NCBI GenBank assembly: GCA_965277055.1
Contig: OZ255703.1
Span: 1,054,001 to 1,118,000, forward strand
Direction of reading: 5' to 3'
DNA: 64,000 bases
DNA from: CBDCHC01 sp965277055
GTDB lineage: Bacteria; Pseudomonadota; Gammaproteobacteria; PS1; Pseudothioglobaceae
A model generated the notes under the pieces. It had not been told where the DNA came from and made no database searches. It saw only the letters and a list, made by a program, of their open reading frames with translations. The first letter of the stretch is position 1. Each line of letters opens with the position of its first letter. The position numbers and the translations under genes are program-made. This document shows positions 45,394-54,370 of this stretch, one piece after another.

Positions 45394-45927
45394 ATGGCAC
45401 GCACTATCACAGCAAGAAAAATATACGCCCAAGTTGATAAAAATTGTGAGCGTTGGCTTTTGCTAGTATTTTATACAATGATTGTTACAACTATCGGTGT
45501 TGAGGTAGTGCGTCGCTTTGTTCTTTCGTACTCTTCAATTTGGGGAGAGGAGGTAGCACGCTATGCTTTTATATATTTAGTATGGATTGGTTTAGCAGCA
45601 GTAGTTCGTGACAGATCAAGTATTCGGATTGATGTTTTATTACATATCATACCTGTTACATTTAAAGCATTTTTTTATTTACTAGGAGATATTGTTATGG
45701 TGATTGTGGCTATGTTTGCACTGTTTTATTCTATTGAAACTTTTTTGACATCACTGAAATTTTCATCAGTCACGCATGGTCTTAGAATAGCAAATACATG
45801 GTTTTTATTTGCTGTACCATTTGGTTTTTCTTTAACACTTTTTAGATTATTTCAATCTATTTTTAATGATGTAAATGCATTAAAAAGGGGAGATCCAGTG
45901 TTTGAAGGTAAGAAATTATTTGATTAA
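45394..45927 (+). CDS. hpsL: TRAP transporter small membrane subunit (DctQ family)
   Basis: A 177-residue DctQ-type protein with four hydrophobic helices, the family motif WGEEVARYAFIYLVWIGLA near residues 50-68 being clear. It joins the large subunit to drive sodium-coupled uptake from the binding protein. It starts 26 nt after the binding-protein gene and ends 7 nt before dctM. Confidence 0.88.
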   Translation: MARTITARKIYAQVDKNCERWLLLVFYTMIVTTIGVEVVRRFVLSYSSIWGEEVARYAFIYLVWIGLAAVVRDRSSIRIDVLLHIIPVTFKAFFYLLGDIVMVIVAMFALFYSIETFLTSLKFSSVTHGLRIANTWFLFAVPFGFSLTLFRLFQSIFNDVNALKRGDPVFEGKKLFD

Positions 45928-45934
45928 TTAAATT

Positions 45935-47260
45935 ATGGAATATTTATACCAGCAAGATGTAATAGCATTACAACTAGGATGGGAGTTTTATTTTTCCATT
46001 ATTTGTGCAATAATTTTAATTATCTGCGCTGTACCTATCTGGGCAGTGTTGGGGGTAACTTCTATCTTGTTATTATATTTAACAGAAGTACTACCATTAT
46101 CATTATTAGGCGAGTCTTTGTTTGATGGCATTGATGCTTTTGCACTTATTGCAGTACCTTTATTTATCTTAACGGGTGACATTTTAGTAAGAACGGGTCT
46201 TTCTAATAAACTATTGGACATAGCGGAGGCTTTAGCTGGTGGTTTTCGCTCTGGATTTGGTACTGCAACGGTGTTAGTTTGCGGTTTTTTTGCTTGTATT
46301 TCTGGTTCTGATGCAGCAGGAGCCGCAGGTGTTGGTAGAATGACGATTAAACGTTTAACAGAGCGAGGCTATCCTAAAAGTTATGCCTCTGCTTTGGTGG
46401 CTTCTGGTGCTTGTACGGGAATATTAATTCCACCATCAATTGCCTATATTATTATTGGTTTAATCTTGGGAATTTCTGCATCTACTCTGTTTTTAGCAGC
46501 ATTTATACCAGGGTTGTTAATTATGTTTACTATTATGGCTACTAATATATTAGTAAATAAAGTTAAAGGCTATGAGAGTAATAACGAAGGATTTTCATTA
46601 AAGCGTTTAAAAAAAGCAATTTACGAAGGGCGTTATGCGTTGATTGTTCCAGTTATCATTCTTGGTGGTATTTATAGCGGTATTTTTACACCAACAGAAG
46701 CAGCTGCAGTCGCTGTGATTACGACTATTATTATTGGGCTAGCACAAAAGACAATTTCACTTGCAGATTTTCCTAAGATACTTTCAAGTTCGGCTAAAGT
46801 GAATGGCATTATTGTGCCCATTATTGCCTTTTCCTTACCTTTAGCACAAACTTTAGCTGCTTTAGAAATACCACAAGGATTCGTACATGAAATGACATCT
46901 TTAACAGATAATAAAACAGTCATTATTTTAATTATGATAGCTATTTTAATTGCCGCTGGTACCATCATGGAGACAACACCAAATATTGTGATATTGTCAC
47001 CAATTCTACTACCTTTGGCGCAAGAAATTGGGATGAACGAAATCCATTTTTGTATTATGATGGTATCGGCATTAGGTGTTGGTTTTATCACACCACCATT
47101 AGGACTTAACCTTTTTGTGGTATCAGGATTGACTGGTATGTCAGTTCTTAAAGTTGCTGCCAAGGCAATACCATATGTTTTATCTATGCTACTTGCGGTG
47201 TTATTGATTGCTTTTGTGCCAGAATTATCGCTTTTTGCATTAGATCAAAGGTTATTATAA
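45935..47260 (+). CDS. hpsM: TRAP transporter large permease subunit (DctM family)
   Basis: A 441-residue DctM-type permease with about 12 membrane segments and the family blocks ALIAVPLFILTGDIL near 70-84, CISGSDAAGAAGVG near 120-133, GILIPPSIAYIIIG near 161-174 and FTPTEAAAVAVI near 249-260. It is the ion-coupled translocation subunit of the putative DHPS importer. It is followed by hpsN after 20 nt. Confidence 0.92.
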   Translation: MEYLYQQDVIALQLGWEFYFSIICAIILIICAVPIWAVLGVTSILLLYLTEVLPLSLLGESLFDGIDAFALIAVPLFILTGDILVRTGLSNKLLDIAEALAGGFRSGFGTATVLVCGFFACISGSDAAGAAGVGRMTIKRLTERGYPKSYASALVASGACTGILIPPSIAYIIIGLILGISASTLFLAAFIPGLLIMFTIMATNILVNKVKGYESNNEGFSLKRLKKAIYEGRYALIVPVIILGGIYSGIFTPTEAAAVAVITTIIIGLAQKTISLADFPKILSSSAKVNGIIVPIIAFSLPLAQTLAALEIPQGFVHEMTSLTDNKTVIILIMIAILIAAGTIMETTPNIVILSPILLPLAQEIGMNEIHFCIMMVSALGVGFITPPLGLNLFVVSGLTGMSVLKVAAKAIPYVLSMLLAVLLIAFVPELSLFALDQRLL

Positions 47261-47280
47261 TTTTACATAACGAGGAAAAA

Positions 47281-48591
47281 ATGAGTACAGAATATTTAAA
47301 AAAGGCTACCAAAACAGCGGAAACCAATACAGAGGAGGCACAAAAAGTAGTAAATGAGATGTTGAGTGCTATTCAAAAAGGTGGAGAACAAGCTGTGCGT
47401 GATTACGCTAAAAAATTGGATAATTGGGATAGTGATATTTTATTATCTGAGCAAGAAATTAACTCAATTATCAAAGATATACCACAACAAGTAAAAAATG
47501 ACATTGAGTTTGCTTGTAATCAAGTTTATGATTTTGCTAAAGCACAACTCAACTCTGTTACAGATTTTTCTAATACTAATAATGGTGTTTTAGCAGGACA
47601 AAAAGTTATACCTGTAAATGTTGCTGGTTGCTATGTTCCAACTGGACGTTATGCTCACATTGCTTCGGCTTATATGAGTATTGCTACAGCGAAAGCAGCA
47701 GGTGTTCCTACCATCGTTGCGTGTTCTACACCCTACAAAGGTAAAAGCATTCATCCGTATGTTTTATACGCAATGAAAACAGCAGGGGCAGACCATATTA
47801 TGACACTGGGTGGTGTGCAAGCAATTGCCAGTATGGCGTATGGGTTATTTACTGGTAAAAAAGCAGATATTATTGTAGGACCTGGTAATAAATTTGTCGC
47901 AGAAGCAAAAAGAATCCTTTTTGGTGAAGTTGGTATTGATGTTTTCGCAGGACCATCAGAGGTAGCGGTTATTGCTGATGAACATGCTGATCCTGATGTT
48001 GTGGCCATTGATTTAGTCGGACAGATGGAGCATGGGCATGAATCACCTGGATGGCTATTCACCACATCTAAAGCATTAGCGGAACAAGTTATGGAGCTCA
48101 TACCACAATATATTGATCAACTACCACCAGTAGCAAAAGATGCTGCTTTTTGTGCATGGCGTGATTATGGCGAGGTTATTTTGTGTGATACGAATGACGA
48201 AATTGTAAAAATATCTGATGAATATGCTTCAGAACATTTAGAGGTGCAATGTCAGGACTTAGACTGGTGGTTAGATAATTTAACTTGTTATGGTTCTTTA
48301 TTTTTAGGAGAAGAAACCAATGTAACACTTGGTGATAAAACCTCAGGACCTAATCATGTTTTACCAACTAAAGCAGTTGCACGTTATTCAGGAGGGTTAT
48401 CTGTGCATAAATTCTTAAAAGTTTTAACTTGGCAAAGAATGACTAAAGAATCTAATCGTGAAATTGCCCAAATTGCATCTCGTATTTCCAGATTAGAAGG
48501 GATGGAAGCTCACGCTCGATGTTCAGATGTTCGTTTGCATAAATATTTTCCAGATGAACAATTTGATTTAGGCGAACCAGTTAAAGAATGA
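47281..48591 (+). CDS. hpsN: HisD-like dehydrogenase, probable DHPS 3-dehydrogenase HpsN
   Basis: A 436-residue member of the histidinol dehydrogenase superfamily, with PVNVAGCYVPTGRYAH near 110-125, the NAD region DIIVGPGNKFVAEAK near 198-212, and zinc/catalytic residues in GQMEHGHESPGWL near 247-259 and EYASEHLEVQC near 318-328. HpsN oxidises (R)-2,3-dihydroxypropane-1-sulfonate to (R)-sulfolactate. Linkage to suyAB, a TRAP importer and two other dehydrogenases, and the absence of other his genes, argue for HpsN and against HisD. Overlaps the SDR gene by 4 nt. Confidence 0.8.
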   Translation: MSTEYLKKATKTAETNTEEAQKVVNEMLSAIQKGGEQAVRDYAKKLDNWDSDILLSEQEINSIIKDIPQQVKNDIEFACNQVYDFAKAQLNSVTDFSNTNNGVLAGQKVIPVNVAGCYVPTGRYAHIASAYMSIATAKAAGVPTIVACSTPYKGKSIHPYVLYAMKTAGADHIMTLGGVQAIASMAYGLFTGKKADIIVGPGNKFVAEAKRILFGEVGIDVFAGPSEVAVIADEHADPDVVAIDLVGQMEHGHESPGWLFTTSKALAEQVMELIPQYIDQLPPVAKDAAFCAWRDYGEVILCDTNDEIVKISDEYASEHLEVQCQDLDWWLDNLTCYGSLFLGEETNVTLGDKTSGPNHVLPTKAVARYSGGLSVHKFLKVLTWQRMTKESNREIAQIASRISRLEGMEAHARCSDVRLHKYFPDEQFDLGEPVKE

Positions 48592-49355
48592 TAATGGATG
48601 TATCAGCATTTAAATTAGATGGTAAAGTAGCACTTGTTACAGGTGGTAATAGGGGTATTGGGCGAATGATTGCACTTGCGCTTTCACGTGCTGGTGCATT
48701 TGTTTGGGTTGTAAGTACTAGTGTTAATGACAATACCAAAGCTGAACTTGAAGAATACGGTATTAGTAAAGTAGATTGTTTACAAGCTGATGTAACCGAT
48801 TATGTGTATCTTGAAAAAATAGTTCACAAGATTCACGCCAAATCTGGAGCTATTGATATTTTAGTTAATTCTGCAGGGGTTAATTTACGGTTACCAGCTG
48901 AAGAAATGACACTCGATGCTTGGAATAAAACAATTGCCATAAATTTAACAACACCTTATCAATTAAGTCAATTAGTAGTGCCAAAAATGAAAGAAAATGG
49001 CTGGGGTAGAATTGTAAATATTGCCTCATTGCAATCTTTTAGAGCATTTGCCAATAGTATTCCTTATGGTGCAAGTAAAGGTGGGGTCGTTCAATTAACA
49101 CGCGCACTTGCAGAAGCCTACTCTAAATATGGTATTTTAGTTAACTCTATTGCCCCTGGTTTTTTTGAAACAGGACTAACAGGTCCATTATTTCAAGATA
49201 AATCAATTATTGATGAATTAGCTAATAAAACTATGATGGGCAGAAATGGACAAACAGAAGATTTGTTTGGCGTTATGGTGTTTTTATGTAGCGATGCTAA
49301 TTCTTATGTAACAGGACAAAATATCTCACTTGATGGAGGGTTTTCGGCAAAATGA
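48588..49355 (+). CDS. hpsO: Short-chain dehydrogenase, HpsO-like
   Basis: A 255-residue SDR: cofactor loop VTGGNRGIG near 18-26, NSAGVN near 93-98, catalytic serine in IASLQSF, YGASKGG near 161-167 with the Tyr-Lys pair, and the closing GQNISLDGGFSAK. In the hps pathway HpsO and HpsP together interconvert the two DHPS enantiomers through the 2-oxo compound, so that all substrate can pass HpsN. Which enantiomer this enzyme uses cannot be read from sequence. Overlaps both neighbours by 4 nt. Confidence 0.7.
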   Translation: MIMDVSAFKLDGKVALVTGGNRGIGRMIALALSRAGAFVWVVSTSVNDNTKAELEEYGISKVDCLQADVTDYVYLEKIVHKIHAKSGAIDILVNSAGVNLRLPAEEMTLDAWNKTIAINLTTPYQLSQLVVPKMKENGWGRIVNIASLQSFRAFANSIPYGASKGGVVQLTRALAEAYSKYGILVNSIAPGFFETGLTGPLFQDKSIIDELANKTMMGRNGQTEDLFGVMVFLCSDANSYVTGQNISLDGGFSAK

Positions 49356-50356
49356 GTAATCAATCAATGAAGGCATTAGTATATACAGCTAACCAAAAAG
49401 TAATTTATCGTGATGAACCTCAACCTGAATTAAATCCAGGAGAGGCTTTAATTAAAGTCCACCTAGCAGGTATTTGTGGCTCAGATATGCACGCTTATTT
49501 AGGGCACGATGAAAGAAGAGTGCCACCACTTATTTTAGGGCATGAAGTTGTTGGTGTGGTTATTGAAGGTAAACAACCTGGAAAAAGAGTTGTTCTTAAC
49601 CCATTAATTACTTGTGGTGTATGTCAATATTGTTTAAGTGGCAGACAAAATTTGTGTGCTCAGAGAGATATTATTGGTATGTATAGAGCAGGAGCATTTG
49701 CTGAGTTTGTTGTCATGCCAGAAGAAAACTTGGTATACCTACCAGATAATGTGAGTTTTGAACAGGCAGTATTAGCCGAACCGGGAGCTACTGCATTGCA
49801 CGCTGTTTTACTGGCAGAAAATAATATAGCTAGACCTATTAGTGAAGTTAAAGTTTTAGTGATTGGTGGTGGTTCAATTGGCTTGCTTACAGCACTCATT
49901 TTGGTTGATAAAGGTGCTCATGTAGATTTACAAGAAATTAATCAATTAAGAAAACAAACTCTAGAACAACATATTAATTGTAATGTATTTGACTCATTAG
50001 ATGACAAAGAAGACAGTAGTTATGATATTGTTTTTGATGCAGTTGGAAATATGCATACTAGAAATAATAGCGTTAAATATGTTAAGCCCGGTGGTACTAT
50101 TGTACATATTGGACTAATGGATAGTGCAGGTGAATTAGATATTAGAAAAATCACCTTACAAGAAATTAGTGTGATTGGTTGTTATACCTACACTAAAGCT
50201 GATTTTATCGCAACTATTAAGAAAATTAGTAGTGGTGCTCTAGGAGATTTAAGTTGGACAGATATTAGACCTATCTCCCAAGGGGCACAAGCATTTCAAG
50301 ATTTGTTCAATGGTCAATGTTCTGCCCCTAAAGTGTTATTAGATATAAATAATTGA
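49352..50356 (+). CDS. hpsP: Zinc-dependent alcohol dehydrogenase, HpsP-like
   Basis: A 334-residue medium-chain dehydrogenase. Catalytic zinc ligands lie in AGICGSDMHAYLGHDE (near 38-53) and GHEVVGV, the four structural cysteines in LITCGVCQYCLSGRQNLC near 88-105, and the nucleotide fold in VLVIGGGSIGLLTA near 168-181. Together with the SDR it would epimerise DHPS. It is the last gene of the operon (overlaps the SDR gene by 4 nt) and ends 10 bp before an IS30-like end. Confidence 0.7.
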   Translation: MSNQSMKALVYTANQKVIYRDEPQPELNPGEALIKVHLAGICGSDMHAYLGHDERRVPPLILGHEVVGVVIEGKQPGKRVVLNPLITCGVCQYCLSGRQNLCAQRDIIGMYRAGAFAEFVVMPEENLVYLPDNVSFEQAVLAEPGATALHAVLLAENNIARPISEVKVLVIGGGSIGLLTALILVDKGAHVDLQEINQLRKQTLEQHINCNVFDSLDDKEDSSYDIVFDAVGNMHTRNNSVKYVKPGGTIVHIGLMDSAGELDIRKITLQEISVIGCYTYTKADFIATIKKISSGALGDLSWTDIRPISQGAQAFQDLFNGQCSAPKVLLDINN

Positions 50357-50366
50357 TAAATTGCTT

Positions 50367-50392
50367 AAATTCACGTCATAAGCGCAAAAACT
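50367..50392. repeat. IS30-like terminal repeat remnant, right edge of the DHPS island
   Basis: AAATTCACGTCATAAGCGCA and the following bases match the right end of the IS30 element at 18950-18925 (reverse complement) at 21 of 26 positions without gaps, including the outer AATTCAC part. The tip faces the hps operon; the former interior would extend to the right. Confidence 0.55.
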
Positions 50393-50549
50393 ATATTGCT
50401 TAATGCCGAATTTTTATTACCAATGAGCAATGCAGTTGATGTGTTTTATGAATCTGCAAACATTTCATTAAACTGATGATAAATAGTTAGGTTTTGCAAT
50501 GATCTTAGATTATTTATCCTGATGACTGAGTGCATATGCTGACTATCAT

Positions 50550-50566
50550 CCCGAGGCTAACTCGGG
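50550..50566. terminator. Short GC hairpin before purL
   Basis: CCCGAG and CTCGGG pair around GCTAA. There is no T-run after it. It lies 7 bp before the first possible purL start, so it may affect purL translation or be the end of a lost transcript. The rest of 50393-50549 shows no feature I can support. Confidence 0.35.
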
Positions 50567-50572
50567 TAAAAT

Positions 50573-53500
50573 ATGCACATTTACGTGCATGAGTATATGT
50601 CCCAATTAGAGACTTCCAAATCTCAATCCTCACATGATTCTGTGGTCTATATTTTTGCCTCTACTGCACAGCAAAATATCCCTAATAAGGACCATGCATC
50701 AACTACTGCTACAGAACTTTATATCATTCATGCAAACGACTCATTATCGCCTAAAGAGACTGCACTGCTTCAAGATTTAATTGGGGAGACTCAGCCTTTA
50801 GAGGAACTATTAGAGAATCAAGTGGTAGTAACACCGAGAAAAGGCACTATTTCACCATTTTCCTCGAAAGCGAGTGATATTCTGCGTATTTGCGGGATGA
50901 CCAGTGTCATGCAAATTGAGAAAGGAACACTCTATACCTTTGTTAATACGCCGCAGCCTTCCAGTGTGAGTGAATTATTTGACCGCATGACCGAGGAAGT
51001 GATAACGAGTTATGAAGCCTTGCAGTCTTTATTTGAGCAAAAGGACATTTTGCCCCTAGAAATTATTCCTCTTAGTGAGTTGGAGTCGTATAATATCCAG
51101 ATGGGACTGGCGTTAAGTGAAGCGGAAATTGCGTATTTGCGTACTGGATTTACTGAGCTTGAGCGGGACCCTACAGATGTTGAACTCATGATGTTTGCTC
51201 AGGCAAATTCTGAGCATTGTCGTCATAAAATTTTTAATGCTGATTGGGTTATTGATGGTGAGCAACAAGAGAAGTCATTGTTTGCGATGATTAAGCATAC
51301 CTATCAGCAAAACCCCGAAGGGAAACTATCAGTGTATAGTGATAATTCCGCCGTGATTAAAGGATTTACTTCACAGTATTTTGATAATTATCAGGGTGAG
51401 TACAGGGCTCAATTACAAGAACGGGCAATACTTATGAAGGTGGAAACGCATAATCATCCTACTGCAATTGAAGCATTCTCAGGCAGTGCTACTGGCAGTG
51501 GTGGTGAAATTCGTGATGAAGCAGCAACCGGTAGAGGCTCTAAAGCTAAAGCTGGGCTATGTGGGTTTAGTGTGTCAAACTTGCATATTCCAGGGAATAG
51601 CCGACCATGGGAAGTTGCATATGGCAAACCGCATCATATTATGAGTGCACTAGATATTATGCTAGATGCACCTATTGGCAGTGCGAGCTATAATAATGAA
51701 TTTGGCAGACCTAATATCACTGGTTATTTCCGTACGTATGAACAATCTATTAACGGCTGGGTAAGAGGCTATCACAAACCTATTATGTTGGCAGGCGGAG
51801 TGGGTTCTATCAATGAAAAATTGGTGCATAAAGATACGATTAACCCCGGGGATATTTTGGTAGTACTTGGCGGTGCTTCTCAGTTGATTGGTCTTGGTGG
51901 GGGCGCTGCATCTAGTAAAGATGATAGTAATGCAGAGCTTGATTTTGCTTCGGTACAACGCTCAAATCCAGAAATGCAACGCCGTGCTCAAGAAGTGATA
52001 AATGCATGCACAAACTTACCGCGTAACCCGATTATTTCGATACATGACGTAGGAGCTGGTGGGCTTTCCAATGCGTTACCAGAATTAGTAGATGATAGTG
52101 GGCGAGGAGCGATATTTGAATTAGACAGTATTTTAAATGATGACTCATCAATGTCACCAATGCAAATTTGGTCGAATGAATCACAAGAACGTTTTGTCTT
52201 GGCAATCCACGCAGATGATAGAGCGTTGTTTACAGAGATTTGTGAACGCGAACGTGCACCATTTAGCATTGTAGGAACAGCAACTAAGGACACTACGCTG
52301 ATATTAAATGATCAGCACAGTGAGCGCCGTCCGATTGAAATCCCTATGAGTGTATTACTTGGTAGTACTCCTAGAATTACTAAAGAGGTACACACCAGTG
52401 AGCAATTAACAGATTATTTTGATACTTCTGCACTCTCACTTGATGAATGCATTGGACGTGTACTGAGGCTACCGAGTGTCGCAAGTAAAAAATTCTTGAT
52501 TACTATTGGCGATAGAACAGTAACTGGACTGGTTGCTCGTGATCAAATGGTGGGTCCGTATCAAGTACCAGTAGCAAATTGTGGGATTACATTGACTGAT
52601 TATCAGGGATATACCGGTGAAGTCATGGCTATTGGTGAGCGTACTCCATTAGCACTTATTGATGCAGCGAGTAGTGCCCGTATGGCTATTGGTGAGGCAC
52701 TCACAAACCTGTTAGGAGGGTATGTAGCGAAACTCAGTGATGTAGTGCTAAGTGCAAATTGGATGTGTGCGAGTAATGCACCCGGAGAAGATGTAAAATT
52801 ATATGAAGCAGTGCGTGCCATTGGCGAAGAGTTGTGTCCAGAGCTTGGGATTGCAATCCCTGTAGGAAAAGATTCAATGAGTATGGCGATGAAGTGGCAA
52901 GAGAACGGCGAGGTAAAGAATGTTACGTCCCCACTTTCACTGATTATCAGTGCTTTTGCTCCTACTCCTGATGTTCGTTTACAATGTACTCCATATATTG
53001 AATCAGAGCAACAACCGCGTACTTCGCTCTATTTAATTGATTTAGGTACTGGACACAACCGCATGGGCGGGAGTGCGCTTTCGCAAGTATTTAGTGCTAT
53101 AGATAGCACTGCTCCAGATTTAGATAATGTTGCGCAGTTTATTGCATTTTTTAATTGTATCACTGCACTTAATGAACAACACATTATTAATTGTTATCAT
53201 GATAGAAGTGATGGTGGAGTGCTGACTACTCTATTAGAAATAGCATTTACCTCAGCCTGTGGCTTAGAGATTATCCCGAGTGACATTCGGGCTCTATTTA
53301 CTGAAGAACTAGGTGCAGTTGTAGGAGTGAGTGAGGAATATACCCAAGCATTTATGGAGTTGATAGAGCATTTTGGACTTTTGGAATGCACTTCATTGGT
53401 GGCAAAAGTGAATGACTCAGATGATATTCACATCGGTGAGCATACCTATACCAGAATAACTCTACAGCATATTTGGCAGGAAACGAGTTACCAAATGGCA

Positions 53501-54358
53501 TTACTTCGAGATAACCCAGAAACGGTTACGCAGGAATATGAGTGTCTTGATAATTCGCTAGTTTTTGCCCCTACATTTGATATTAACGAATCTATAAGTG
53601 CACCCTATATTAATACCAAGCAACCTATTGTAGCTGTCTTACGAGAACAAGGGGTTAATGGGCATATTGAAATGGCACATGCTTTTACTAGGGCAGGATT
53701 TGAGTGTATAGATGTGCATATGAGTGATATATTAACAGGACGTACTTCACTTAAAGACATGCAGGGTATTGTAGCACCAGGTGGGTTTTCTTATGGTGAT
53801 GTGCTCGGTGCTGGCAAGGGCTGGGCGAGCTCTATTTTATATAATCAACGAGCGCTCTCAGAATTTAGCGAGTTCTTTGCCCGCTCTGACACCTTTGCAC
53901 TTGGGGTATGTAATGGTTGCCAGATGATTTCTCAGCTCAATAGTTTAACAGGAAGTAGCTTTCCAGAGTTTCTCCCTAATCACTCACGGCAATTTGAAGC
54001 GCGGCTCACTAATATCATGATTCCTAAAAATAATTCATTATTTTTAAGTGGTATGATAGGCAGTGTAATGCCTGTTGCAGTTGCACATGCTGAGGGCAGA
54101 GTACCGCATAATACTGCTCAAGTTGCTATGTATTATGCTGATGCTCATCATAACCCTACAGAGAGTTATCCTCAAAACCCTAATGGGAGTATCGGTGGTA
54201 TTGCCGGTGTATGTAGTGATGACGGGAGAATCACTATTATGATGCCACACCCAGAGCGAGTAGTACGCAGTGTACAATACTCCTATCACCCAACAGACTG
54301 GCAGGAGCGCTCCTCATGGATGCGGATGTTTGAAAACGCACGAAAATTTATTGGATAA
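50573..54358 (+). CDS. purL: Phosphoribosylformylglycinamidine synthase
   Basis: The large single-chain PurL (1261 residues; E. coli 1295). It converts formylglycinamide ribotide to its amidine with glutamine as nitrogen source, step 4 of purine synthesis. Features are the N-terminal PurS-like part, two AIR-synthase-like halves (QANSEHCRHKIF near 210; HNHPTAIEAFSG near 297; GGEIRDE), and a C-terminal glutamine amidotransferase with GVCNGCQMISQL near 1113 and HPERV near 1232. The first ATG is 50573; a second in-frame ATG at 50597 (MSQLETSK) looks equally likely. No other pur gene is adjacent. Confidence 0.96.
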   Translation: MHIYVHEYMSQLETSKSQSSHDSVVYIFASTAQQNIPNKDHASTTATELYIIHANDSLSPKETALLQDLIGETQPLEELLENQVVVTPRKGTISPFSSKASDILRICGMTSVMQIEKGTLYTFVNTPQPSSVSELFDRMTEEVITSYEALQSLFEQKDILPLEIIPLSELESYNIQMGLALSEAEIAYLRTGFTELERDPTDVELMMFAQANSEHCRHKIFNADWVIDGEQQEKSLFAMIKHTYQQNPEGKLSVYSDNSAVIKGFTSQYFDNYQGEYRAQLQERAILMKVETHNHPTAIEAFSGSATGSGGEIRDEAATGRGSKAKAGLCGFSVSNLHIPGNSRPWEVAYGKPHHIMSALDIMLDAPIGSASYNNEFGRPNITGYFRTYEQSINGWVRGYHKPIMLAGGVGSINEKLVHKDTINPGDILVVLGGASQLIGLGGGAASSKDDSNAELDFASVQRSNPEMQRRAQEVINACTNLPRNPIISIHDVGAGGLSNALPELVDDSGRGAIFELDSILNDDSSMSPMQIWSNESQERFVLAIHADDRALFTEICERERAPFSIVGTATKDTTLILNDQHSERRPIEIPMSVLLGSTPRITKEVHTSEQLTDYFDTSALSLDECIGRVLRLPSVASKKFLITIGDRTVTGLVARDQMVGPYQVPVANCGITLTDYQGYTGEVMAIGERTPLALIDAASSARMAIGEALTNLLGGYVAKLSDVVLSANWMCASNAPGEDVKLYEAVRAIGEELCPELGIAIPVGKDSMSMAMKWQENGEVKNVTSPLSLIISAFAPTPDVRLQCTPYIESEQQPRTSLYLIDLGTGHNRMGGSALSQVFSAIDSTAPDLDNVAQFIAFFNCITALNEQHIINCYHDRSDGGVLTTLLEIAFTSACGLEIIPSDIRALFTEELGAVVGVSEEYTQAFMELIEHFGLLECTSLVAKVNDSDDIHIGEHTYTRITLQHIWQETSYQMALLRDNPETVTQEYECLDNSLVFAPTFDINESISAPYINTKQPIVAVLREQGVNGHIEMAHAFTRAGFECIDVHMSDILTGRTSLKDMQGIVAPGGFSYGDVLGAGKGWASSILYNQRALSEFSEFFARSDTFALGVCNGCQMISQLNSLTGSSFPEFLPNHSRQFEARLTNIMIPKNNSLFLSGMIGSVMPVAVAHAEGRVPHNTAQVAMYYADAHHNPTESYPQNPNGSIGGIAGVCSDDGRITIMMPHPERVVRSVQYSYHPTDWQERSSWMRMFENARKFIG

Positions 54359-54370
54359 CAACATACAAGT

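Noticed and set aside
47281..48591. Histidine biosynthesis HisD
   Set aside because: Family fold fits, but operon partners are a TRAP transporter and suyAB-like lyase, with no his genes; HpsN is the better explanation.
50413..50480. A short frame reading VDVFYESANISLN, similar in part to the IS5-like fragment at 41348
   Set aside because: Only about five matching residues and no further family pattern; probably coincidence.
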